From positions 1 to 33,600 of the forward strand of contig CAUJEQ010000052.1 of the NCBI GenBank assembly GCA_963169135.1: a stretch of DNA of 33,600 nt, read 5' to 3'. The DNA is from Chloroflexota bacterium. GTDB taxonomy: Bacteria; Chloroflexota; Dehalococcoidia; Tepidiformales; Tepidiformaceae. Below, piece after piece: positions 21,828-28,988 of the stretch; the stretch's first letter is position 1; every line of letters starts with the position of its first letter. The position numbers and the translations under genes are program-made. The notes under the pieces were generated by a model, which did no database searches, was not told the DNA's origin, and saw only the letters and a list, made by a program, of their open reading frames with translations.

Positions 21828-23885
21828 CTAATGCGCCTCTTCGAGTTCCTTCTTGTGGTCGGCGACGACCTTCTGGGCGATGTGCGACGGCACATCACCG
21901 TAGTGATCGAAAGCGAGCGAGAAGGCACCTCGTCCCTGGGTGATCGAACGAAGGTCGGATGCGTAGCGCTGCACTTCGGCGAGCGGAACCTCGGCTTCGA
22001 TGACGCTCGACCCGCCGTCAGGATTGATACCGTGGATCTTCGCGCGCCTGGTGTTCAGGTCGCTGACCACGTCACCCGCATGCTCTTCCGGCGCCCAGAC
22101 CGTGATGGTCATCACCGGTTCGAGGAGCGTCCCCCCGACTCCGTTGATAGCCTCCTTGAGCGCCTGCGAAGCTGCGACCTTGAAGGCCATCTCGCTCGAG
22201 TCAACCGGATGGTGCTTGCCATCGAGGAGCGTAACCTGGCAGTCGGTCAGCTCGTAGCCGGCGAATACGCCGCCGTGGGCCGTTTCCATTACGCCTTTTT
22301 CGACCGCCGGGATGAATTCCTTCGGCACCGAACCGCCAACCACCCGCGTGTTGAACTGGACCCCAGAACCCCGCTCGAGCGGTTCGACCTCGAGGACAAC
22401 CTTTGCGTACTGGCCATGGCCACCGGTCTGCTTCTTGTGCGTGAACTCCGCCTGGCTCTTGCGGGCGACGGTTTCCCGATAGGGAACGCGCGGCAGGCTG
22501 AGTTCGACGTCAACGTTGAACTTCCGCTTGAGCCGCTCGATGGTCACGTCCAGGTGGGCCTCACCGAGTCCCGCCAGGACAACCTCGCCCGTCCCCATGT
22601 CGCGGCTCAGTAGCAGACCCGGGTCCTCTTCTACCATCCGCTGGAGGCTCGGTCCCAGCTTGTCGACGGCCGCCTTGCCCACCGGGTGAACCGCCATACT
22701 GAAAACCGGCGCCGGGAAGGCGATCGGTGGCAGCTTCAACGGCTGCTCCTTTGGCCCGAGAGTGTCGCCGGTGGCTGTGTGCGCGAGCTTCGCCACGACG
22801 CCAATGTCGCCGGCGTTCAGCTCCGAAACTTGAATCTGCTCCTTGCCACGCTGGAGGTAGAGCGTTCCAAGGCGTTCGTCGGCTTCCTTGTTCGCGTTCC
22901 AGAGATGGCTGTCGGCGGTCACTTTCCCGCTGATCACCCGCAGATAGGTGAGCCGCCCCACGAAGGGGTCCGCCGCAGTCTTGAACACGAGCGCGCGCGT
23001 CGGAGCGTTCGGTTCAGGTTTGAGGGCCACGCCATCCGCCTCGATCGGATCGCGGTCGAGCGGCGATGGACCGCTGAATGCGATGTTGTGCAGCAGTTGG
23101 CGAACGCCGATGAGCTTCGTCGCCGACGAGCACAGGACCGGGATGATCAGGTTGCGATCGAGCCCGCCGTGCAGCACTTTCCGCAGTTCGTCTTCGCTCA
23201 GTTCCTCGTCGGCAAAGTACTTTGCCATCAGGTCTTCGTCGGTCTCGACGATGCCTTCGATCAGCTGCGCCCGGAGTTCGTCGGCGTGGCTCACCATCTC
23301 AGCAGGGATGGGGACCTCTTCCGCCGTTTCGCCGATATACGCGCGCATGTGCAGGAGATCGATCACTCCTTCGAACGATTCGTGTGCGCCGATCGGGATC
23401 TGCAAGGGCATCACCTTGTGACCCCAGCGCTCCTGCAATCTGCCAAGCACGGAGTCGAAATCCGCGTTCTCACGGTCCATCCGGTTGACCACGATCATGC
23501 GGGGGAGGTTGAGCCTTTCGATGATGCCCCAGGCGCGATCGGTGCCTACCTCCGGCCCCGAGACGGCATCGACCACGACCACCGCCATGTCCGCCGCGTG
23601 GGCGCCGCACAGGACTTCCGACACGAAGTCCGCGTAGCCCGGCGTGTCGATGATGTTGATCTTCCGGCCTTCCCACTCCACCGGAACGATGGCCAGGTTC
23701 AGGCTGAACTTCCGCTTGTGTTCATCGTCGTCGTAGTCACTGACGGTGTTCTGGTCCTGGATGGTGCCGAAGCGCGTGCTTCCGCCGCTCTCGTACAACG
23801 CTGCTTCGGTAAGCATCGTCTTCCCAACGCTGCCGTGGCCAACCAGGACCACATTACGGATGTCTTCGGTCGGATAGACCTTCAT
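21828..23885 (-). CDS. Elongation factor G-like GTPase (second-type EF-G, FusA2-like)
   Basis: This 685-aa translational GTPase has all five EF-G domains. G1 is GHGSVGKT (16-23), G3 DTPGYADF (80-87) and G4 NRMD (134-137). Domain IV shows FTHKKQTGGHGQYAKV and the C-terminus ends HYGDVPSHIAQKVVADHKKE. Canonical EF-G has AHIDAGKT, NKMD and longer blocks; the variations here match the group of second EF-G copies seen in Thermus and actinobacteria. Such copies support translocation or recycling, sometimes with slower GTP hydrolysis, and their role is debated. ATG 23883-23885 is chosen because GGAGG sits 9 nt upstream. It stands alone, not in a str (rpsL-rpsG-tuf) operon, which supports the paralogue view. 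Confidence 0.88.
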   Translation of the reverse strand: MKVYPTEDIRNVVLVGHGSVGKTMLTEAALYESGGSTRFGTIQDQNTVSDYDDDEHKRKFSLNLAIVPVEWEGRKINIIDTPGYADFVSEVLCGAHAADMAVVVVDAVSGPEVGTDRAWGIIERLNLPRMIVVNRMDRENADFDSVLGRLQERWGHKVMPLQIPIGAHESFEGVIDLLHMRAYIGETAEEVPIPAEMVSHADELRAQLIEGIVETDEDLMAKYFADEELSEDELRKVLHGGLDRNLIIPVLCSSATKLIGVRQLLHNIAFSGPSPLDRDPIEADGVALKPEPNAPTRALVFKTAADPFVGRLTYLRVISGKVTADSHLWNANKEADERLGTLYLQRGKEQIQVSELNAGDIGVVAKLAHTATGDTLGPKEQPLKLPPIAFPAPVFSMAVHPVGKAAVDKLGPSLQRMVEEDPGLLLSRDMGTGEVVLAGLGEAHLDVTIERLKRKFNVDVELSLPRVPYRETVARKSQAEFTHKKQTGGHGQYAKVVLEVEPLERGSGVQFNTRVVGGSVPKEFIPAVEKGVMETAHGGVFAGYELTDCQVTLLDGKHHPVDSSEMAFKVAASQALKEAINGVGGTLLEPVMTITVWAPEEHAGDVVSDLNTRRAKIHGINPDGGSSVIEAEVPLAEVQRYASDLRSITQGRGAFSLAFDHYGDVPSHIAQKVVADHKKELEEAH

Positions 23886-23926
23886 AGACGCAAACCTCCA
23901 TTCACTGGGGTGACCCGTGGTTCCCG

Positions 23927-23956
23927 ATTCTACGCATGCCGGAGAAGGCCCCTCAA
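23927..23956 (-). promoter_or_regulatory. Promoter candidate for the EF-G-like gene
   Basis: On the minus strand TTGAGG (complement of 23951-23956, 4/6) and TAGAAT (complement of 23927-23932, 5/6) are separated by 18 bp. Transcription would start near 23920, leaving a leader of about 35 nt with the GGAGG site. Confidence 0.5.
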
Positions 23957-23990
23957 TGCCCACCTGTTGCGCGGTTAATGCGCGGCGACC

Positions 23991-24007
23991 GCGTCACCCG
24001 GTGACGC
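23991..24007. promoter_or_regulatory. 17-bp palindrome between divergent EF-G and dinG promoters
   Basis: GCGTCACC and GGTGACGC are perfect 8-bp arms around a single C. The site lies between the -35 elements of the two divergent promoter candidates, so one protein could control both. No matching regulator is known to me; it is not an SOS (LexA) box of the GAAC-N4-GTTC type. Confidence 0.45.
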
Positions 24008-24035
24008 ACCTGAAAACGAGCATAGTCCGAGTCAA

Positions 24036-24065
24036 TTGGCCCCGCGCGCACGCGGGCCGTAGACT
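24036..24065 (+). promoter_or_regulatory. Promoter candidate for the dinG operon
   Basis: TTGGCC (24036-24041, 4/6) and TAGACT (24060-24065, 4/6) are 18 bp apart. Transcription would start near 24072, 19 nt before the dinG ATG. Confidence 0.4.
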
Positions 24066-24090
24066 GCTCGTTCGCACGGATGTTCGCACC

Positions 24091-26829
24091 ATGACCCGCA
24101 CCTATGTCGCATTGGACCTCGAGACCACGGGCCTCGATCCCGAGCAGGACCGCATCATCGAGATCGGCGCCGTCCGGTTCGACGCGTCCGGGCGGGAGCT
24201 TGAGTCCTACCAGCAGCTCATCAATCCCGGCCGCGAAATCCCGCCGTTCATCGAGCGCTTTACCGGCGTGACCAACGACATGGTCGCCAATGCGCCTGGC
24301 GTTGCGGTGGCCGCTCCCGAACTGGAGACCTTCATCGGCGGCAGCCAGGTCGTCGGACATAACATCGGCTTCGACCTCAACTACCTTGCCCGCGCAGGCG
24401 TTCGCCTTCGAGTTGAGGCTCTCGATACCGCCGAGCTGGCGCGGTATCTGGTGCCGCGCCTGCGGTCGCACGGCCTCGCCGAGGTCGCACGCGAGTTGGA
24501 GGTTGAGGCGATCGACCACCACCGGGCGCTCAACGACGCGCGCACGGCTGCCGCGGTGTTCGCCCGCCTCCTCGCTCGCGCCGCCGCCCTGGAGCCTGCC
24601 CAGCGCAGTCAGCTCGCCCGCTTCGTCGCGATTAATCAGCCCATCCTTGCCGCCGTCATCGCCGGTGAGGCGCACGCGGAGGACGTCTCGGCGCGGCACA
24701 TTCCCGCCCTGAGCCAGGCTCCCGACTACCCGGCGCTCGAACCCCAGGACCCGCCCCTGCCGGTCACGGCGGCCGACCTCGACGCCGGCTTGCGGGCGGC
24801 CGCCGCCGTGATCGAGCGCTTCGAGGAGCGGCCCGAGCAGCGCCAGATGGCCGAGGCTGTCCGCCAGTCGTTCGCCCGGGGCGGGCACTACCTCATCGAG
24901 GCGGGCACGGGCGTCGGGAAGTCGCTGGCTTACCTGCTCCCGGCAGCCATCGACGCAGTTCGGAACGGCCGCCGGGTGGTGGTTTCCACCAACACCATCG
25001 CCCTTCAGGAACAGCTGCTCGCCAAGGACATCCCCGCCCTCCGGCGAATCATGGCCGAGGCCGGGATCATCGATACCGAGGAGGACCTGCGTGCCAGCCT
25101 CCTGAAGGGGCGCGCGAACTACCTCTGCCTCCAGCGGTGGATCGCCAACTACGCCTCCGGGCTTGGCGATCCCGACTTCGCCCGCCTTGGTTCCGCGATG
25201 CTGCTCTGGCTGCCCGAGACGCAGACCGGCGACCGGTCCGAACTCAACCTGGCCCCCGACGAGTGGGTCTCGTGGCAACGCTTCAGCGCCCAGGATGCTG
25301 ACTGCCTCTCGAAACAGAACCGTTACGTCCGCGAGGGCCACTGTTTCTTGCTGCGCGCGCGAAAGTCCGCAGAATCGGCGCACATCCTGGTGGTGAACCA
25401 CGCGCTCCTGTTGGCGGACCTCGCGGCCGGGGGAAGCGCCATCCCGGAGTTCGACCACCTCGTGATCGACGAAGCGCACAACGTCGAGGATGTCGCCACC
25501 AACCAGTTCGGCGCGAGCCTGAGCCTTCGCCGCACGATCGACGCGCTCGACGGCGTCCACCGCCGCGGGGGGCGCGAGCAGCGCGAGGGCGGTGTGGCCA
25601 CCCTGTTGCGCGCCCTGCCCCAGGAGGCGTTCGGGCTACTGGCGAAATCGCTGGAGGACTCGGTCGCGCGTTGCTTCGAACATGCGGCCCCGTTCTTCGC
25701 AGCGCTCGGAAAGCTCACTCCTGCGGGGGAGGACGACCGGCAGCTGCTTACCGCGGCCATCCGGCATGGTGACCGCTGGGAGGCCGTTGAGGATGCGTGG
25801 GACGGCTTCCTGCGGGCACTGCGAGACCTGGAAGCTCGTGGCGCCACGGCCGCGAAAGCCGTATCCGAGGCCGCCGTTGAGTCGGCGGATGTCCTGGCGG
25901 ACGAATTCGAGGCAGCACTCCGTAAGATCCAGGAGCTCCACCTGCTGGCGGAACGGCTGATGGGCTCGCCCGGCGACGACACGATCGCCTGGACCGGCCG
26001 CGACCGCGACGGGAACGGCAACTTGAACTCGGCGCCCCTGGAGGTGGGGCCGCGGCTCTGGGAGGAACTGTTCTCAAAGACCGAGACCGTCATCGCGACC
26101 AGTGCCACCCTGAGCGCGAACGGGGACATGAGCTTTGCCGCGCGCCGTCTCGGCCTCCAGGACCCCGAGATGCTCCAGCTCGGCTCGCCCTTCAACTACC
26201 GCGAAGCGACACTCCTGGCCGCTGTGGGGGACGTTCCTGACCCGTCGGCCCGGGAGTACCTGGACGCCGTGGCAAGGGCGGTCATCGAACTGACCGACGC
26301 CTCCGGAGGCCGCGCGCTCGCCCTTTTCACGTCGAACGCTGCTCTTCGGCGCGTGGCCGACCTGGTCCGGAGCGAACTCGATGCGCGCGGCATCCTGGCG
26401 CTCGCACAGGGGGTTGATGGTTCGCCGCGCCAGCTGACCGAACAGCTGCGCTCGAACCCGCGCACGCTGGTGCTCGGCACCGCCAGCTTCTGGGAGGGCA
26501 TCGATATCCGGGGCGACGCGCTCTCGATGCTTATCATCGCCAGGCTGCCGTTCGGCGTGCCATCGGACCCGGTGTTCAAGGCCCGCTCGGAGCAGTACTC
26601 GAGCCCGTTCAACGACTACGCCCTGCCGTCGGCCATCCTCCGCTTCCGCCAGGGCTTTGGCCGGCTCATCCGCGACAAGACCGACCGCGGGGTGGTCGCA
26701 GTCCTCGACCGGCGGCTCTGGGAAAAGCAGTACGGGAAGGCGTTCCTGAATTCGCTGCCGGACTGCACGCGGCTGAAGGCGCCGACGCTGGAGGTGGCGG
26801 AGGCCGCCCGCGACTGGCTCTCGCGATGA
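24091..26829 (+). CDS. dinG: DinG-family helicase with N-terminal DEDD exonuclease domain
   Basis: This 912-aa fused repair enzyme starts with a DnaQ-like 3'-5' exonuclease (about 1-165): YVALDLETTG with Asp9 and Glu11, VGHNIGFDLNYL with Asp95, and IDHHRALNDAR with the His/Asp pair. An XPD-like superfamily 2 helicase follows: AGTGVGKS (271-278), VIDEAHNVED (458-467), TSATLSANGD, FWEGIDIRGDALSMLIIARLPF split across the family block, and GFGRLIRDKTDRG. The Fe-S region holds Cys346, Cys405 and Cys418, but the usual third ligand is Asn (CLSKQNRY). It should unwind DNA 5'-to-3' and remove replication/transcription conflicts. ATG 24091 is the first Met with family similarity; the frame continues upstream without any. 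It overlaps the GNAT start by ATGA. Confidence 0.92.
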   Translation: MTRTYVALDLETTGLDPEQDRIIEIGAVRFDASGRELESYQQLINPGREIPPFIERFTGVTNDMVANAPGVAVAAPELETFIGGSQVVGHNIGFDLNYLARAGVRLRVEALDTAELARYLVPRLRSHGLAEVARELEVEAIDHHRALNDARTAAAVFARLLARAAALEPAQRSQLARFVAINQPILAAVIAGEAHAEDVSARHIPALSQAPDYPALEPQDPPLPVTAADLDAGLRAAAAVIERFEERPEQRQMAEAVRQSFARGGHYLIEAGTGVGKSLAYLLPAAIDAVRNGRRVVVSTNTIALQEQLLAKDIPALRRIMAEAGIIDTEEDLRASLLKGRANYLCLQRWIANYASGLGDPDFARLGSAMLLWLPETQTGDRSELNLAPDEWVSWQRFSAQDADCLSKQNRYVREGHCFLLRARKSAESAHILVVNHALLLADLAAGGSAIPEFDHLVIDEAHNVEDVATNQFGASLSLRRTIDALDGVHRRGGREQREGGVATLLRALPQEAFGLLAKSLEDSVARCFEHAAPFFAALGKLTPAGEDDRQLLTAAIRHGDRWEAVEDAWDGFLRALRDLEARGATAAKAVSEAAVESADVLADEFEAALRKIQELHLLAERLMGSPGDDTIAWTGRDRDGNGNLNSAPLEVGPRLWEELFSKTETVIATSATLSANGDMSFAARRLGLQDPEMLQLGSPFNYREATLLAAVGDVPDPSAREYLDAVARAVIELTDASGGRALALFTSNAALRRVADLVRSELDARGILALAQGVDGSPRQLTEQLRSNPRTLVLGTASFWEGIDIRGDALSMLIIARLPFGVPSDPVFKARSEQYSSPFNDYALPSAILRFRQGFGRLIRDKTDRGVVAVLDRRLWEKQYGKAFLNSLPDCTRLKAPTLEVAEAARDWLSR

Positions 26830-27197
26830 CCGTGGCAGAGCAGCTTGCCGCTCACGGCGAGCGCTTCGACCTGGTGGCCGCCGGGCCGGCCAGCCTGACC
26901 GTCCGCCGCATTGGCGATGGCAAGGACGTGGGCATGGCCGAGGTCGATGCGGATGACCCTCAGGGGCTGACAATCCATCGGCTGTGTATCGATGAGGCGC
27001 ACCGGAGCTACGGTGCTGGTTCGGAGGCCGCATGGCTGCTTGTGCAGGCGGCGGAACGGGCCGGGTATGTGCGCCTGCGCGCGTGGGCGCATCCGTCGCT
27101 GGGGCTTTCGGTCTACTTCTGGATTCGCATGGGCTTCAGCCCCCGCCACGGACAGGGGCCGGAAGGCGGCATCTGGTTCGAGCGGAGGCTTGGGTGA
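26826..27197 (+). CDS. GNAT-family N-acetyltransferase
   Basis: This small 123-aa acetyl-CoA-dependent acyltransferase has the core motif LCIDEAHRSYGAGSEAAWLLVQAAERAG (52-79). The R-x-x-G-x-G/A type loop in it binds the pyrophosphate of CoA. The following strand-helix is RLRAWAHPSLGLSVYFWIRMGF with the typical late Tyr. The protein is shorter than many GNATs, lacking part of the first strand pair, but has no frameshift. The substrate is unknown. The ATG overlaps the dinG stop and its own stop overlaps the DUF4160 start (TGATG), so translation is coupled through three genes. Confidence 0.82.
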   Translation: MTVAEQLAAHGERFDLVAAGPASLTVRRIGDGKDVGMAEVDADDPQGLTIHRLCIDEAHRSYGAGSEAAWLLVQAAERAGYVRLRAWAHPSLGLSVYFWIRMGFSPRHGQGPEGGIWFERRLG

Positions 27198-27439
27198 TGC
27201 CAACCTTCAGGATCGGAGGGTACATGTTTCGCTTTTACTCATCCGACGGCGTCGAGCCTCCGCATGTCCACATCCTCCGCGACTCCTGCGAGGCGAAGGT
27301 CTGGCTCAATCCCGTCGCGTTGCAGCACAACCGGGGATACACTTCAAGGGAACTGGGAGAGGTACTCCGCCTTTGCGCCGCGAATGCGGCAACGTTTCTG
27401 GAGGCATGGAATGGCTACTTCGGAAAGTTCGAGCGTTGA
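27197..27439 (+). CDS. DUF4160 domain protein
   Basis: This 80-aa protein matches DUF4160: MPTFRIGGYMFRFYSSDG, then the signature EPPHVHILRDSCEAKVWLNP and a helical end. Genes of this family are very often next to DUF2442 genes, as here, and the pair has been proposed to act as a toxin-antitoxin-like module; this is not proven. The His-x-His in PPHVHI might bind metal or be catalytic. GGAGG (27184-27188) is 8 nt ahead of the ATG, which fixes the start; a longer frame upstream lies inside the GNAT gene. It overlaps DUF2442 by 29 nt. Confidence 0.85.
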   Translation: MPTFRIGGYMFRFYSSDGVEPPHVHILRDSCEAKVWLNPVALQHNRGYTSRELGEVLRLCAANAATFLEAWNGYFGKFER

Positions 27440-27677
27440 GCCAGAGGTGGCAGCGGTGGACGCGGAGCTATCGGAGAAGACTCTCCGTGTGCGGCTCAGC
27501 GATGGCCGCGTCGTTGAGATCGGGCTGGACAGGCCATGGCTTCACTGGCTCCGCGATGCTACAGATGCGCAGCGCCGGCGTTGGCGGCTTGAACCGGGCG
27601 GGTTCGCGATCTACTGGGACGAACTCGACGACGGAGTTGAAGTCCGGCACCTGCTTTCGCTGACCCCGGTCGCCTGA
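27411..27677 (+). CDS. DUF2442 domain protein, partner of DUF4160
   Basis: This 88-aa protein has the DUF2442 core: LRVRLSDGRVVEIGLDR (25-41), a short helical middle rich in Trp/Arg (WLHWLRDATDAQRRRW) and GGFAIYWDELDDGVEVRHLL (63-82). Members act next to DUF4160 proteins in many genomes and may neutralise or assemble with them. The start ATG 27411 has GGAGG (27400-27404) 6 nt ahead and lies inside the DUF4160 gene, giving a 29-nt overlap that keeps the two products in step. It ends at a strong hairpin. No catalytic residues are evident. Confidence 0.85.
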   Translation: MATSESSSVEPEVAAVDAELSEKTLRVRLSDGRVVEIGLDRPWLHWLRDATDAQRRRWRLEPGGFAIYWDELDDGVEVRHLLSLTPVA

Positions 27678-27695
27678 CCGCTCTATAGGGCAAGG

Positions 27696-27724
27696 CGTGG
27701 AGGGAGGAAGTTCCTCCCTCCACG
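27696..27724. terminator. Hairpin terminator between DUF2442 and isocitrate dehydrogenase
   Basis: Arms 27696-27709 and 27711-27724 are perfect 14-mers around one G (in practice about 13 bp with a small loop), centred on GGAGGGAGG/CCTCCCTCC. It lies between convergent genes and likely stops both. There is no T-run, so it may act as a barrier or 3' stabiliser. Confidence 0.65.
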
Positions 27725-27735
27725 TGATCTCGATC

Positions 27736-28956
27736 CTACCAGGCAGCCATCTTCTTCTGGAGGTTCCGGTCGAGTGCGTCCAGGAAGCCCTCCGTCGTCA
27801 GCCACGGGCTGTCCGGCGAGATCAAGATCGCGAGATCCTTCGTCATCTCGCCGCCCTCCACGGTCTCCACGCACACCTGTTCGAGCGTTTCGGCGAACCG
27901 GGCGACGTCCGGCGTGTTGTCGAGCTTCGCCCGGAAGGCGAGGCCCCGCGTCCACGCGAAGATCGACGCGATCGGGTTGGTCGAGGTCTTCTCCCCCCGC
28001 TGGTGAGCGCGGTAGTGCCGTGTGACTGTCCCGTGGGCCGCCTCCGCCTCGCAGGCCTTGCCGTCGGGCGTCAACAGGACCGAAGTCATGAGCCCGAGTG
28101 ATCCAAAGCCCTGTGCGACGGTATCCGACTGGACGTCGCCGTCGTAGTTCTTGCACGCCCAGACATAACCACCCTCCCACTTCATGCAGGCCGCGACCAT
28201 ATCGTCGATCAGCCGGTGCTCATAGGTAAGCCCGGCTGCCTTGAAGTCGGCTGCGAACTCGGCGTCAAAAACCTCCTGAAAGAGGTCCTTGAAGCGGCCG
28301 TCGTAGGCCTTGAGGATGGTGTTCTTGGTCGACAGGTAGACCGGGTAGTTCCGGTCCAGGCCGTAGCGGAGCGACGCCCGCGCGAAGTCACGGATCGAGT
28401 CGTCAAAGTTGTACATGCCCATCGTGATGCCCGAGCCGGTGAACTTCGCCACATCCATGGTGATCGGGTCGCCACCGCCATCCGGCACCCAGCTGAGCGT
28501 GACCGTTCCCGGGCCGGGGACGCGAAAGTCGGTGGCCTTGTACTGGTCTCCATGGGCATGGCGGCCAATGACGATCGGCTTGGTCCAGCCCGGCACCAGG
28601 CGCGGGATGTTCTTGCAGACGATGGGCTCGCGGAAGACCACGCCGCCGAGGATGTTCCGGACGGTGCCGTTGGGCGACTTCCACATCTGCTTGAGCTTGA
28701 ATTCTTCGACGCGCGCCTCGTCAGGAGTGATTGTCGCGCACTTCACGCCCACGCCGTGCTTCTTGATGGCGTTCGCCGCATCGATGGTGACCTGGTCATT
28801 GGTCGCGTCGCGGTGCTCCATGCCGAGGTCGTAGTACTCCAGCTGCACATCGAGGTAAGGGAGAATCAACTTGTCCTTGATGAACTGCCAGATGATGCGG
28901 GTCATTTCGTCGCCGTCGAGTTCGACGACCGGATTCGTGACTTTGATCTTCGCCAT
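27736..28956 (-). CDS. icd: NADP-dependent isocitrate dehydrogenase (type II, homodimeric)
   Basis: This TCA enzyme converts isocitrate to 2-oxoglutarate and CO2 with NADP. At 406 aa it matches the eukaryote-like type II family. It has [16 protein letters not shown] (8-23), the [28 protein letters not shown] region with the substrate Ser/Asn/Arg, [29 protein letters not shown] with the catalytic Lys, and [14 protein letters not shown] with [15 protein letters not shown]. All active-site residues look present. The bacterial phosphorylated (AceK-controlled) form is a different branch, so that control is not expected. GAGGAG lies 11 nt before the ATG. It follows aconitase after 32 bp, so the two successive TCA genes are co-transcribed. 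Confidence 0.95.
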   Translation of the reverse strand: MAKIKVTNPVVELDGDEMTRIIWQFIKDKLILPYLDVQLEYYDLGMEHRDATNDQVTIDAANAIKKHGVGVKCATITPDEARVEEFKLKQMWKSPNGTVRNILGGVVFREPIVCKNIPRLVPGWTKPIVIGRHAHGDQYKATDFRVPGPGTVTLSWVPDGGGDPITMDVAKFTGSGITMGMYNFDDSIRDFARASLRYGLDRNYPVYLSTKNTILKAYDGRFKDLFQEVFDAEFAADFKAAGLTYEHRLIDDMVAACMKWEGGYVWACKNYDGDVQSDTVAQGFGSLGLMTSVLLTPDGKACEAEAAHGTVTRHYRAHQRGEKTSTNPIASIFAWTRGLAFRAKLDNTPDVARFAETLEQVCVETVEGGEMTKDLAILISPDSPWLTTEGFLDALDRNLQKKMAAW

Positions 28957-28988
28957 GTGAACGGGTGCTCCTCTGGGTGGGTGGTGGC

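Noticed and set aside
24290-26195. Several Arg/Ser-rich frames within dinG
   Set aside because: Out-of-frame shadows of the confidently assigned helicase.
27696-27724. Half of an insertion-sequence inverted repeat
   Set aside because: The two arms are adjacent, with a 1-nt centre, between convergent genes, so a terminator-like hairpin is the simpler reading.
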